A DNA stretch of 64,000 nt, taken from Bacillus pumilus (GTDB lineage: Bacteria > Bacillota > Bacilli > Bacillales > Bacillaceae). Location of the stretch: assembly GCA_001938995.1 (NCBI GenBank), contig MKZN01000001.1, positions 248,001 to 312,000 of the forward strand. The letters run 5' to 3'. Positions within the stretch are counted from its first letter, which is position 1, and each line of letters opens with the position of its first letter. A program made the position numbers and the translations under genes. This document shows, in pieces, positions 38,743-48,010 of this stretch. The notes beneath the pieces were generated by a model. That model worked only from the letters and a program-made list of their open reading frames with translations, was not told the DNA's origin and ran no database searches.

Positions 38743-39861
38743 TTATTTTGCATAATGTTTCTTTAACGTCTTCATCCAGTCCTCTTCAAAGGCAGGTGAT
38801 GAACCAAATCCTTTCACTTCTTCTGCAAGGTTCACCATATTGATTGCCTTCCCTGTCTGTTGAAGTTGTTTTTGTGAGATGAGAGAGGCCTCAAGATCAT
38901 AAGAAGATGGCGTTTTCTCCCCTGCTATTTTCTTCGCAAGAATTCTCACATCGACTGCCCCAATGAGCTTTGGATCAACCGCGGCTGTGTACTTCCACGG
39001 ACTGTCTTTCGTTGTCATTTCCTGAAGGTCTGCATTTGATACATCAATCCCGTAAATCTTGACTTCTGTTCTTCCGGCTTCTTTTAGAGCCCTTGCCGCA
39101 CCAATGGCAAATGCATCCCATGTGGCAAAGATGGCGTCAAGCTTGCCCTTTGGATATTTAGTCAGCATAGCTGCGACTGCATTTTGTGTTTGCACCGATG
39201 TATCAGAAGAGGCAATGCCAAAACGTTCAAGCTCTTTTATTCCTGGATGCTTCTTCAGTGTTTCTTTGTACACGTTGTTCCGTCTGACCATTGGCGGGAA
39301 CCCATCTACCCAAAGGTAGGCAATATTTGCTTCCCCTTTAAAATCAGCCACAAGAGTATCGAAGGATGTTTTGGCTAATTGTTCGTCATCTTGAGATGTC
39401 ACTGTGACTCCTTTGATCTCCTTCAACTTAGGATTGGAGTCAAACGCAACAACCGGAATCCCTTTCGCCGTTATTTTCTTCACATCGGCGACTGTCGCCT
39501 CATCGTCACCGTGTGAAATGATAAAGCCATCATAGTCTTCCTCAAGCGCCTGTGAAATCGCATCATGGAACTTCGCTGTATCACCATTGGCTGTGTAGAC
39601 ATCCACGGTAAAGCCTAATGCTTCACCCTCTGCCTTTGTCCCAGCTAAAAATTGAGCGGTATGATCATCTCCACCAATTTTACGAATGACTTTAATTTTT
39701 GCCCCCTGACCCTTTGCAAATCGTTTCGGTACATTGTCAAAGGAGACTTGTTCGTTCGTTTTTTCTTTTGAGCCTGAGTTTGATCCGGCTCCGCAACCAG
39801 TTAACACGATGGTCAATACCGTCAATAGCAAAAGAGATGATGTCCAAAAATTACGCTTCAT
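38743..39861 (-). CDS. Sugar-type ABC substrate-binding lipoprotein of the S-box operon
   Basis: 372 aa. Lipoprotein signal with lipobox LTGC (Cys23), then a Peripla_BP_4 (RbsB-like) fold: AKIKVIRKIGGDDHTAQFLAGTKAEGEALGF (about 54-84), EDYDGFIISHGDDEATVADVKKITAKGIPVVAFDS (about 118-152) and AIFATWDAFAIGAARALKEAGRTEVKIYGIDVSNADL (about 249-285). ATG with GGAGGAACATCA upstream. First gene after the SAM riboswitch. The ligand should be a sugar-like molecule; methylthioribose is my inference from the regulation. Confidence 0.92.
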   Translation of the reverse strand: MKRNFWTSSLLLLTVLTIVLTGCGAGSNSGSKEKTNEQVSFDNVPKRFAKGQGAKIKVIRKIGGDDHTAQFLAGTKAEGEALGFTVDVYTANGDTAKFHDAISQALEEDYDGFIISHGDDEATVADVKKITAKGIPVVAFDSNPKLKEIKGVTVTSQDDEQLAKTSFDTLVADFKGEANIAYLWVDGFPPMVRRNNVYKETLKKHPGIKELERFGIASSDTSVQTQNAVAAMLTKYPKGKLDAIFATWDAFAIGAARALKEAGRTEVKIYGIDVSNADLQEMTTKDSPWKYTAAVDPKLIGAVDVRILAKKIAGEKTPSSYDLEASLISQKQLQQTGKAINMVNLAEEVKGFGSSPAFEEDWMKTLKKHYAK

Positions 39862-39962
39862 TGATGTTCCTCCTCAAGTTGTTTGTTTTTCCAATCGGAA
39901 AACTAGGTAAAAAGGGTAAGTAAATGCCCGTCAACCTATGGATTGATTCTAAAATTAGAGAC

Positions 39963-40150
39963 AAAAAAGCCTCTCTTGATAAAGAGAGGCTTGATCACCG
40001 TTGCATGAAACATGTATCGGGAATTCTTCCTCTCTTATCTGTCAAAGCTTTCACAGCTTTGCAGGAATTAGCACCAATTTCTAAACTAGAAACGGTTGCT
40101 GGGCGTCATAGGGCCAGTCCCTCTGCCTCTCTTGATAAGAGATCCGTATG
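39963..40150 (-). promoter_or_regulatory. SAM-I (S-box) riboswitch with terminator
   Basis: On the minus strand P1 pairs CTCTTATC (40134-40141) with GATAAGAG (40032-40039). Between them lie the conserved S-box words AGAGAGGCAGAGGGACTGGC, CCTATGACGCCCAGCAACC and GGTGCTAATTCC. Downstream AAGCCTCTCTT / AAGAGAGGCTTTTTT (39963-39992) is a perfect intrinsic terminator. SAM binding should favour the terminator, so the transport operon is on when methionine/SAM is low. About 100 bases separate the terminator from the lipoprotein ATG. Confidence 0.97.
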
Positions 40151-40178
40151 AAATTTGTTTAAGTTGAATGTCCTCTTT

Positions 40179-40207
40179 ACTTTAATGGGATGTCACATCA
40201 TTGTCAA
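40179..40207 (-). promoter_or_regulatory. Promoter of the S-box transport operon
   Basis: Minus strand TTGACA (40202-40207), 17 bases, TAAAGT (40179-40184), about 35 bases before the aptamer. Confidence 0.8.
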
Positions 40208-40598
40208 TGACTTTTTTGAATATTTCCAAAATGACGGATCACTTAGTTGCCCCTTTCTCTTCTTCTTTTACCCGCTAAGAAAAAAGATGATACCATATGA
40301 ATTGCCTCTTGCCATGTACCAGTCAACAGGTGTATGGTTGAAAGAATATCTTATGAAAACACTTCGCTTTTTAATTGTCAGATTAGTCAGTCAATAACAC
40401 AACTGGATGTTATTTCTTTCTTTGAAAAGGGGTGAAAACAGCAACCTTTAGACAGCAGGTAAGAAAGCGCTTTAGCAGATTTTTCTTATCTGAATTCTAG
40501 AAAACCTATTGCTAATTCTTTATGAAGGTATAGAATAGAATCATATTTATTTTATATTATTAGAATTTTCAAATAATCAAATAGCAAGGAGATTTACA
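40208..40598 (+). promoter_or_regulatory. ilvK upstream region with promoter, cre-like and CodY-like sites
   Basis: A sigma-A-like promoter TTGCTA (40509-40514), 16 bases, TAGAAT (40531-40536). A palindromic cre-like AGAAAGCGCTTTAG (40462-40475; matches the cre core, ends differ) lies just upstream of it. AATTTTCAAATAATC (40564-40578) matches the CodY consensus at 12 of 15 positions, between promoter and ribosome site AAGGAG. No gene in the rest. Confidence 0.55.
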
Positions 40599-41690
40599 AT
40601 GCCAAAACAACCCATCCGTGTTGAGCTTCGTTCAACAAAAAAACCAAAACCTCAATCTGATCAACTTGAATTCGGGAAAATCTTCACTGATCACATGTTT
40701 GTGATGGATTATTCAATTGATAAGGGCTGGTACGATCCTAGGATTATTCCTTATCAAGCCATTCCAATGGATCCAGCTTCTATGGTGTACCATTATGGTC
40801 AATCGGTGTTTGAAGGCTTGAAAGCGTATGTTTCTGAGGATCAAAAAATTCTTTTGTTCCGTCCAGAAAAGAATATGGAACGTTTAAACAGATCCAATGA
40901 CCGCCTGTGTATCCCTCAAATTGATACAGAAACGGTTTTAGAGGGCTTAAATGAACTCATCCGCATTGATAAGGATTGGGTACCTGATGCAGAGGGAACT
41001 TCCTTGTATATTCGACCATTCATTATTTCGACTGAGCCTTATTTAGGCGTTGCACCGTCAAGTACGTATAAGCTGATCATTATTTTATCTCCAGTAGGAT
41101 CTTATTATAAAGAAGGCATTCATCCTGTCAAAATTGCGGTTGAAAATGAGTTTGTCCGTGCTGTTAAGGGCGGAACAGGTAATGCCAAAACCGCTGGAAA
41201 CTATGCATCGAGTTTGAAGGCACAGCAAGTAGCCGAAACAAAAGGATTCTCCCAGGTTCTTTGGCTTGATGGGGTTGAGAAGAAGTACATTGAAGAAGTA
41301 GGCAGTATGAACATCTTCTTTAAAATCAATGGAGAGATTGTAACGCCTGAACTGAACGGCAGTATTTTGGAGGGCATTACACGTAACTCTGTGATTGAAC
41401 TGTTAAAGCATTGGGAGATCCCAGTAACCGAACGCAAAATCTCAATCGACGAATTAATTGAGGCTCATAAAGCAGGCGAACTTGAAGAAATTTTTGGAAC
41501 GGGTACGGCAGCGGTCATTTCTCCTGTTGGTGAATTAATTTATCATGATCAACCATACGTGATTCAAGATGGGCAAACGGGTGAAATATCGAAGAAATTG
41601 TACGATGCCATTACTGGCATCCAAAAAGGCACACAGCCCGACATCTTTGGCTGGACTGTAGAAGTCGATTCGGTCGTCAAGCAAGCTTAA
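40599..41690 (+). CDS. ilvK: Branched-chain amino-acid aminotransferase IlvK
   Basis: 363 aa, the length of B. subtilis IlvK (YwaA). PLP fold type IV enzyme transferring amino groups to branched-chain keto acids and, in Bacillus, to ketomethiobutyrate at the end of methionine salvage. Seen: [14 protein letters not shown] (about 65-78), [16 protein letters not shown] with the PLP lysine in NAKTAGNY (about 191-206), VLWLDG and [18 protein letters not shown] near the end. ATG nine bases after AAGGAG. It is next to the S-box operon, a context that fits methionine salvage. Confidence 0.95.
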   Translation: MPKQPIRVELRSTKKPKPQSDQLEFGKIFTDHMFVMDYSIDKGWYDPRIIPYQAIPMDPASMVYHYGQSVFEGLKAYVSEDQKILLFRPEKNMERLNRSNDRLCIPQIDTETVLEGLNELIRIDKDWVPDAEGTSLYIRPFIISTEPYLGVAPSSTYKLIIILSPVGSYYKEGIHPVKIAVENEFVRAVKGGTGNAKTAGNYASSLKAQQVAETKGFSQVLWLDGVEKKYIEEVGSMNIFFKINGEIVTPELNGSILEGITRNSVIELLKHWEIPVTERKISIDELIEAHKAGELEEIFGTGTAAVISPVGELIYHDQPYVIQDGQTGEISKKLYDAITGIQKGTQPDIFGWTVEVDSVVKQA

Positions 41691-41696
41691 CTTATC

Positions 41697-41734
41697 AAAA
41701 AGAACCTTTCATTTTAGATGAAAGGTTCTTTTTG
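41697..41734 (+). terminator. Terminator after ilvK
   Basis: AAAAAGAACCTTTCAT and ATGAAAGGTTCTTTTT form a 14-pair stem. Confidence 0.93.
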
Positions 41735-41808
41735 ATTCACGTCTTAATCACATACCTACTTCGTATATCAGAAAAAAACAATATAAGGCCTATTTCTTCA
41801 CTCTGTCG

Positions 41809-42195
41809 TCAAATCGTACACCAAAACAACACGGATATACAGACGATCCATCCCACATACAGCCATTGTTTCCATTTGATGATTCTCTTTCTTTCTATGT
41901 ATAGGAAGATTTCTGGCATAAAGATCGCGATGACTTCAAGTGCAAAGATGAGATTGTAGACAAACGGCATCGGTTGGAAATCAAATTCTCTGGCATCTCC
42001 TCCAATTGTCGCAAGGTACATCAACAAATTGGTAATCGGAATTGTCAGGCAAATCAATAAGCGAAGTACATTTATCCATACATATGATTTATGCCGAATG
42101 AGACCAATGAATGTAGCGATTACACCGTACAGAAATAGCACCAGTGTGCCAAAACTGATGACAGGGTGGATGACAAATCCATAAAGCATCAACAT
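41809..42195 (-). CDS. Four-segment membrane protein of unknown function
   Basis: 128 aa with four hydrophobic segments (about 8-30, 40-62, 76-96, 108-128) and few charged residues apart from loop 3-4 (IERKRIIKWKQW). ATG at 42193-42195 with AAAGGACTG upstream. It starts 127 bases after licH, behind the lic terminator, so it probably has its own promoter. No family recognised. Confidence 0.65.
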   Translation of the reverse strand: MLMLYGFVIHPVISFGTLVLFLYGVIATFIGLIRHKSYVWINVLRLLICLTIPITNLLMYLATIGGDAREFDFQPMPFVYNLIFALEVIAIFMPEIFLYIERKRIIKWKQWLYVGWIVCISVLFWCTI

Positions 42196-42288
42196 ATTTC
42201 AACAGTCCTTTCTTTTCAGTAGCTAACAGTGGGTTTTCACTTAGCGCCCTTCCTATCATACACTTCTCCCGATCTTTTTGGCAGATCA

Positions 42289-42316
42289 TAAAAAAATGAC
42301 CCCTAACAGGGGCCAT
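42289..42316 (-). terminator. Terminator of the lic operon
   Basis: Minus strand TGGCCCC-TGTTA-GGGGTCATTTTTTT, seven bases after the licH stop. Confidence 0.92.
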
Positions 42317-42322
42317 GTTATT

Positions 42323-43651
42323 TTATGCATTGACTGATTTGAAAAACTGAGGCAAATACGCTCGGTGTGCTTCTAGCATTTCATCTAATATTTGCTTTGC
42401 GATCTCATCAGAAGGGACGAGTGGATTGATCGTCATGGCGACAAGTGCCGTTTCATAATTTCCCGTTACAGCCGCTTCCGCTGCCACTCGTTCAAATGAC
42501 TTGATTTGCTGAACGAGCCCTCTCACAGCAACAGGTAGATCGCCTGTCGCAATCGGCTTCGGTCCATCCTTTGTAATGATACAGTTCACTTCAACGGCTG
42601 ATTCAGCCGGAATACTGGCAATCGCTCCTCTGTTTACTGTATTCACTGGTTGAATGTCATGCTTATCATTATAGATTGAGCTGATTAAGTTACATGCCGC
42701 ATCGCTGTAATATGCCCCGCCTCTTTTTTCAAGCTGCGTTGGTTTGATCGATAAGTCTGGATCTTTATAGAGTTCAAATAATTCTTGTTCGACTTGTTGT
42801 ACAACCTCTGCTCTTGTTCCTTTCTCTTGTGCCGCCTTTTGCTCATCTTCCAGCATGTCTTTCGTTTTATAGTAGTAGCGGTGATATGGACAAGGGATGA
42901 CGCCTAACCCTTTGACGAAAGAAGGCTCCCAGCTTTTCGCTTCAATGTTCTGCATGGACCACTGACTATTTGGATTTCCCAATTCATCTAGTACTTGATC
43001 CATAATGCTCACTCCGTCTAAATACACATCTAAGCCATACACCATGTGATTCAGACCAGCAAACTGTACCTCAATGCGTTCAACATCCACATCAAGCGCC
43101 TTGGCAATCCCCATTTTCATACCAATCGGCACGTTGCATAAACCGACCACTTTTTTCAGATTCGTGTAGCGTAAAACCGCTTCTGTGACCATACCTGCTG
43201 GATTTGTAAAATTCACAAGCCATGCATCTGGACAAAGCTCTTCCATATCCTTCACGATATCTAAAATGACAGGGATGGTGCGCAACCCTTTCAATAAACC
43301 GCCTGGTCCATTCGTTTCCTGACCAATGACACCGTATTTGAGCGGAATTCTTTCATCTTTTGCTCGTGCTTCCAGCAATCCTACACGAAATTGTGTTGTC
43401 ACAAAGTCTGCATCCTTCAAGGCTGCCCGGCGGTCAAGGGTGAGATGAATCTCAATGGGCAGACCTGCTTTTTCGACCATACGTTTAGCGAGGGCGCCCA
43501 CGATGTTGAGTTTTCCTTTCCCTTCCTCAATATCAACAAGCCATAATTCCTTCACAGGCAATTCATGATAACGTTTGATAAAACCTTCTACTAGTTCAGG
43601 CGTATAGCTTGAACCACCGCCTATTGTGACAATTTTGATTCCATCTTTCAT
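42323..43651 (-). CDS. licH: 6-phospho-beta-glucosidase (GH4)
   Basis: 442 aa, the exact B. subtilis LicH length. NAD- and metal-dependent family 4 glycosidase that splits phosphorylated cellobiose/lichenan oligomers. N-terminal Rossmann IVTIGGGSSYTPELVEGFI (about 6-24), then NFTNPAGMVTEAV (about 146-158), GLCNVPIGMKMGIAK with the metal-binding Cys, and FAGLNHMVYGLDVY (about 190-205). ATGA overlap with licA. Confidence 0.96.
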   Translation of the reverse strand: MKDGIKIVTIGGGSSYTPELVEGFIKRYHELPVKELWLVDIEEGKGKLNIVGALAKRMVEKAGLPIEIHLTLDRRAALKDADFVTTQFRVGLLEARAKDERIPLKYGVIGQETNGPGGLLKGLRTIPVILDIVKDMEELCPDAWLVNFTNPAGMVTEAVLRYTNLKKVVGLCNVPIGMKMGIAKALDVDVERIEVQFAGLNHMVYGLDVYLDGVSIMDQVLDELGNPNSQWSMQNIEAKSWEPSFVKGLGVIPCPYHRYYYKTKDMLEDEQKAAQEKGTRAEVVQQVEQELFELYKDPDLSIKPTQLEKRGGAYYSDAACNLISSIYNDKHDIQPVNTVNRGAIASIPAESAVEVNCIITKDGPKPIATGDLPVAVRGLVQQIKSFERVAAEAAVTGNYETALVAMTINPLVPSDEIAKQILDEMLEAHRAYLPQFFKSVNA

Positions 43652-43983
43652 GAATTGACACCTCCGAATTGCTTCATTTTTTCATGGAGCTCAATGATTT
43701 CTGCCGCAAGCTCCTTGACGGTCATGGCGTTCATGAGATGATCCTGGGCATGGATCATTAAGAGACTGATGTCGGTCTTTTCACCTCTGATTTCTCCTTG
43801 GATCAGCTCTGTCTGTGCGTGATGCGCCTCATTTAACGCGTCTTGTGCTTCTTGCAATTTTTGCTTCGCCTCATCAAAGTGACCTTGTTTTGCACATGAT
43901 ATGGCCTCCATTGCTGAACTTCTGCCATTTCCACCATGCAAGATGAGTTGAAACACAATCTGTTCCATTTCCATCGGCCGCAT
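43648..43983 (-). CDS. licA: Oligo-beta-glucoside PTS, EIIA component
   Basis: 111 aa, lactose/cellobiose-family EIIA: three-helix protein. The phospho-accepting histidine is in SLLMIHAQDHLMNAMTV (about residues 75-91; His78 by family position). ILHGGNGRSSAMEAISCAKQG at the N-terminus is also typical. Takes phosphate from HPr and passes it to LicB. ATG after AAAGGAGG. Confidence 0.95.
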   Translation of the reverse strand: MRPMEMEQIVFQLILHGGNGRSSAMEAISCAKQGHFDEAKQKLQEAQDALNEAHHAQTELIQGEIRGEKTDISLLMIHAQDHLMNAMTVKELAAEIIELHEKMKQFGGVNS

Positions 43984-44000
43984 CCTCCTTTTACGCTCTA

Positions 44001-45350
44001 TTACATACTGACAGTATGATCATCCGTTGACGCTTTTGTTTCTAATTCATTTTCTTCTTTGAGTTTCTGCTTATCCCACATTCTAAAGAATGGGTAATAT
44101 AGTGCAAATGACAACGTGAGGTTGATCAGTTGCATGACAGCGCCAGATATTTTGCCGCCTGTTGCAAGATAGCCTGAAATGATTGGCGGCATGGTCCATG
44201 GCACAGCAATTCCTACTGGTTTTGCCACAAGGCCTGTGCTCATCCCGATATATGTGGTGATGATCATCATGATTGGCGTGAGGATAAATGGAATGAGAAG
44301 CATTGGGTTCATGACAATCGGCATCCCAAAAATGATTGGCTCGTTGATATTAAAGATCGCTGGACCAATGGCAAGGCGCCCAAGCTGTTTCATTTGTTTA
44401 CTTCTGGCACGTAAAACCATAGTCAGCACCAAAGCAAGTGTCGCTCCGCTTCCGCCGACGTTGATGAAAATTTCAAAAAACTGCGCTGTGAATATATTCG
44501 GCAGCACGTCTCCAGCTTGAAACGCAAGGCGGTTCTCATCCATCGCACCAAGCCAGATCGGTCCCATGACGCCGCCGACAATCGTTGCTCCGTGAATTCC
44601 GCAAGCCCAAAGAAGCATTTGGACACCCATGGCGACGATGCTTCCGCCTAAGCTTCCTCCAAGAATGGAAAGCGGTGTGCCAATTAAGACCGTGATGATC
44701 TGATGAATACTTTCAAAAGGTGTCATCTCAATCACAAGTCTAGCGACCCAGATCAACGTGATCACCACAAAACCTGGAATAAGTGCAATAAACGATTTAC
44801 TAACTGCTGGCGGTACACCATCCGGCATTTTAATGACGATGTTCCTCTGTACGATGAAGCGGTAAACCTCTGTTGACAGCATGGCAATAATCATGGCGAC
44901 GAATAACCCTTTACTGCCCATTAAGGACACTGGAATCCCGCCGTTCACCAAGATCGCTTCAGTTGATCCTTCAGGTGTGAAAGGCACTTGATACGGTGTT
45001 GCCAAAAGGAAGGCCGCGACTGCTATGGCACCAGAGGATAAGGCATCGACAGCATACTTTTCAGCAAGTCTGTAGGCGATCCCAAAGGTGGCAACAAGTG
45101 CCATAATGTCAAAGGTTGCATTGACAGGATAAGATAGTTTCGTAGCCCAATCGGCTCCAAAGACACTAGCCATAAAATCGCTGTATCCTGGAATTGGAAG
45201 GTTGGCTAAAATGAGAAACAGTGAACCGACAATAATGAGAGGCATGGTCAAAACAATTCCGTCACGCAATGCTTGTAAATGTCTTTGAGCGGCAACCCTT
45301 CCTGCAAATGGCATAACCTTCTCTTCTAGAAATCGGTTGAATCCATTCAT
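44001..45350 (-). CDS. licC: Oligo-beta-glucoside PTS, EIIC component
   Basis: 449 aa with about ten membrane segments; lactose/cellobiose-type EIIC. Seen: LRDGIVLTMPLIIVGSLFLILANLPIPGY (about 27-55), LWACGIHGATIVGGVMGPIWL (about 248-268), and FNINEPIIFGMPIVMNP (about 332-348), the conserved NEPI.FG motif. Length matches B. subtilis LicC (452). Confidence 0.96.
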   Translation of the reverse strand: MNGFNRFLEEKVMPFAGRVAAQRHLQALRDGIVLTMPLIIVGSLFLILANLPIPGYSDFMASVFGADWATKLSYPVNATFDIMALVATFGIAYRLAEKYAVDALSSGAIAVAAFLLATPYQVPFTPEGSTEAILVNGGIPVSLMGSKGLFVAMIIAMLSTEVYRFIVQRNIVIKMPDGVPPAVSKSFIALIPGFVVITLIWVARLVIEMTPFESIHQIITVLIGTPLSILGGSLGGSIVAMGVQMLLWACGIHGATIVGGVMGPIWLGAMDENRLAFQAGDVLPNIFTAQFFEIFINVGGSGATLALVLTMVLRARSKQMKQLGRLAIGPAIFNINEPIIFGMPIVMNPMLLIPFILTPIMMIITTYIGMSTGLVAKPVGIAVPWTMPPIISGYLATGGKISGAVMQLINLTLSFALYYPFFRMWDKQKLKEENELETKASTDDHTVSM

Positions 45351-45364
45351 CCCTTCCGCCCCCT

Positions 45365-45670
45365 TTATCCGTTCACTAACTGTTCAGCAGATTTTAAGAC
45401 CTCGGCGCCGTTACATACCCCATAATGTACAGTATTTATGACGTCTACTGGAATCCCCTTTTCTTCTCCGAGCTTTTTCATTTGTGGCAATAAATATCGA
45501 ACCTGAGGTCCTAATAACAGCACATCGGCTTGTTCTATATGACTCTTTGCAGCATCTCCAGATACCGCCCAAATTTGATAGTCTTTTCCTTGTTCTTGTG
45601 CGCTTTTTTCCATTTTTGTGACAAGTAAGCTCGTTGACATACCTGCTGCGCATACTAATAAGATGTTCAT
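45365..45670 (-). CDS. licB: Oligo-beta-glucoside PTS, EIIB component
   Basis: 101 aa, cellobiose-type EIIB with a P-loop-like active site: [15 protein letters not shown], where Cys8 is phosphorylated. [19 protein letters not shown] follows at about 49-67. First gene of licBCAH, behind a perfect cre and a LicR-type inverted repeat. ATG with AAAGGGGG nine bases upstream. Confidence 0.96.
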   Translation of the reverse strand: MNILLVCAAGMSTSLLVTKMEKSAQEQGKDYQIWAVSGDAAKSHIEQADVLLLGPQVRYLLPQMKKLGEEKGIPVDVINTVHYGVCNGAEVLKSAEQLVNG

Positions 45671-45725
45671 GTGAAACGCCCCCTTTTCAAAATATGAAGC
45701 TTTCCTTTACACATTCATCATATTA

Positions 45726-45777
45726 TGAAATCGCTTTCATCAACACCTATACTTTTTCCTTTAGGAAGCGGAAAAAG
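45726..45777 (-). promoter_or_regulatory. licB control region: perfect cre and LicR-type inverted repeat
   Basis: TGAAATCGCTTTCA (45726-45739) matches the cre consensus TGWAANCGNTNWCA at every fixed position. CTTTTTCC (45752-45759) and GGAAAAAG (45770-45777) form an inverted repeat a little further upstream, suitable as the LicR activator site. A TTGATG / TATGAT promoter pair overlaps the cre on the minus strand. Confidence 0.8.
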
Positions 45778-45791
45778 TTCGTATCACACCG

Positions 45792-47735
45792 TTAGTTCTT
45801 GTACGAAGGGGTTTTTTTATACATCACATCCAACATGTCCTCAAATGTATCACAGGCAATGAGGTGATGAATGAATGTCACATGATGCACAAGCTCTCCT
45901 AACAATCGGTACATCCCCTTTAAATCTTTGGCATTCTCTTTTTCTACACAAAGTAGGCAGACAAATTGAACCTTTTTCTCACCCCAAATAATCGGTTTTT
46001 CTAATGTACATATTGCCCAGAACGTCTCTTCTGTCAGCGGTGTCATCGGGTGCGGAATCGCTGTATAATGCCCAAATGAGGTAGGTGCTGCCTGCTCTCT
46101 CTCCATAACAGATTGTGTGAGTTCAGCTGGCGCTAATCCCAAGTCGATGACTTTTTTAGTCAGAAAGGTCATGACCTCTTCCTTTGTTTGAAACGCACGC
46201 TTCGTAAAGACCAATTCCTTTTTCATATATTGAGAGGCCAATGTCATCCTTTTTTCACTCGAAAGGGCTTCTTCAATTTTCAGAAAATCAGTTCCTCCCA
46301 AAATGGTGTTTACTTGAATCACAGGAATGGATAATTCCATCTGAATCGGGATGGTCGTAATAATCAAATCAAGGGCATGTAAGGAAACATGCGGAAGTGA
46401 ATAGAGCTCTGCTGTTCCTAAAATGACCAGTTTAGACCCGAATTGTGATCTGAGACGATCCTGCAAAAGCCTGGCACTCCCTGCACCTGATGCACATACG
46501 ATGAGGCAACGCTTCGGCGGAATCTCCATCTTTCTACGTTCTAAGGCGGCACCAAAATGGAGTGCCATATATCCGACCTCATTCTCATGAATGGACAGAC
46601 CTGTCTCCTCTTCAATGACTTTGCTTGCGATAATGCCTGCTTCAAAGGCGACCGGATATCCTGCTTTGATCTCATCAAGCATGGGATTTCTGAAATTCAT
46701 CCCATATTTACAGCGATTCATGGCTGGCTTTAAATGCAGGCTGAGACCAATCATTAATTCTGCATCCTCTGCTAAATCGAGCTGTAATTTCTGGTCAATG
46801 GCTGTCAGCATGAGCTGGACAAGGCGGCTCGTGTCGTCATCGACAATTTGCTTTTGACCGTTCGATGAGAAAGACTGCACCATTTTGGCTGTACCGAGCA
46901 AATGAATGGCGATATAGACAATCTCTTCTTGTGGAAATGTGACATCGAGCAACGCCTCAATGCGTTTCACCATTTTCTTCGCTATCTCGTATTCCTTTAC
47001 CTGTGGAATGTCTTTGATTTCTTCTGGAAGAACCGATACATAGTTTCCGTGTCTGATTCGTTTGCAAGCAATGGCGACATGGACGATCAAATTATTCATG
47101 CAAATGTCTGATAGATTCATTTTTTCCTCGTTGATATGGTCCATCATCGTTTGTTGAATCAAATCTAATTCATGTTTTGGTAAAATGGTCACAGCTGTGC
47201 TTAGCATCGTTTGATAAGATCGTCGTTCATTGAACAAATATTCTGACATACAATAACGGATTTTCATCTCTGACCCTTGAATGCGACAGCCTTTATTCGG
47301 TTTTGCTTCTAGCACCAGATCAAAGGGAACAAGCTTCCGTTTGACCCATTTCATATCATTATTCATCGTGGATTTACTGATAAATAGCTGCTCTTGTAAG
47401 TCTTCTAGTTTCACATAGGGTTCTGCCAACAGCAATTTTTTCAAAATAAACCGGACACGGTCTTCCGGCAAAACAGCCAGCGGCTCTTTTTGTTCCACCT
47501 CCTCTTTCATAAAACGTCGAAAGGCATTCTCATCTTTGATTAATAGATTATATCCAGCACCTCTAACAGCTGATACAGCCGCTTGATAAGGGGCTAGGCG
47601 TTCATTCAGCTCCTTGATGTCTGTACGAATGGTGCGACTTGTCACTTGTAGGCTGACAGAAAGTGCAGCGCTTGTGAGGGGAGTCTCAGCTACCATCAGC
47701 TGACTTAAGATATGCGCCAGTCTTTTACTCAACAT
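45792..47735 (-). CDS. licR: PRD-containing transcriptional activator LicR
   Basis: 647 aa (B. subtilis 641). Two N-terminal HTH units (about 1-65 and 80-165), PRD1 and PRD2 (about 180-285 and 290-400; FPQEEIVYIAIHLLGTAK, IHENEVGYMALHFGAALER), an EIIB-like domain (RCLIVCASGAGSARLLQDRL, about 410-430) and a C-terminal EIIA-like domain (FGHYTAIPHPMTPL, about 565-578). Its activity is set by phosphorylation through HPr and the Lic PTS. It lies upstream of licBCAH on the same strand. Confidence 0.96.
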   Translation of the reverse strand: MLSKRLAHILSQLMVAETPLTSAALSVSLQVTSRTIRTDIKELNERLAPYQAAVSAVRGAGYNLLIKDENAFRRFMKEEVEQKEPLAVLPEDRVRFILKKLLLAEPYVKLEDLQEQLFISKSTMNNDMKWVKRKLVPFDLVLEAKPNKGCRIQGSEMKIRYCMSEYLFNERRSYQTMLSTAVTILPKHELDLIQQTMMDHINEEKMNLSDICMNNLIVHVAIACKRIRHGNYVSVLPEEIKDIPQVKEYEIAKKMVKRIEALLDVTFPQEEIVYIAIHLLGTAKMVQSFSSNGQKQIVDDDTSRLVQLMLTAIDQKLQLDLAEDAELMIGLSLHLKPAMNRCKYGMNFRNPMLDEIKAGYPVAFEAGIIASKVIEEETGLSIHENEVGYMALHFGAALERRKMEIPPKRCLIVCASGAGSARLLQDRLRSQFGSKLVILGTAELYSLPHVSLHALDLIITTIPIQMELSIPVIQVNTILGGTDFLKIEEALSSEKRMTLASQYMKKELVFTKRAFQTKEEVMTFLTKKVIDLGLAPAELTQSVMEREQAAPTSFGHYTAIPHPMTPLTEETFWAICTLEKPIIWGEKKVQFVCLLCVEKENAKDLKGMYRLLGELVHHVTFIHHLIACDTFEDMLDVMYKKTPSYKN

Positions 47736-47984
47736 AAGATCGCCTCCTTATGAAAGAATCGAGAATCTGCCATGTCTGAATAGGCTGTATACGCTTGCAG
47801 TTCTCTTGATAACTCATATTCTACTGAAAAGAAATCAAAATTGCCAACTCATTTATATGACTAATGCCTCTATTTATAAAATCGTTTTATAACCAATGAC
47901 CCATGAACCTCTTTTGGTGAAGCCACTAAAAAAGTATGATGACTTGATTAAATGTGTGAGGATTCGTGTGATTTTTTTTAGACA

Positions 47985-48010
47985 TAAAAAAGAGCCGGAT
48001 TAACCGGCTG
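47985..48010 (-). terminator. Terminator after the 37-aa gene
   Basis: Minus strand AGCCGGT-TAA-TCCGGCT then CTTTTTT. The TAA in its loop is the stop codon of the small gene at 48000-48113. Confidence 0.88.

Noticed and set aside
40155-40397. 80-codon plus-strand ORF between the S-box leader and ilvK
   Set aside because: It overlaps the S-box operon promoter, has no ribosome site and a random-looking composition.
40439-40507. 22-codon GTG ORF (starts VKTATFRQQ) upstream of ilvK, possible leader peptide
   Set aside because: The AAAAGGGG abuts the GTG with no spacing and there is no run of branched-chain codons or attenuator hairpin.
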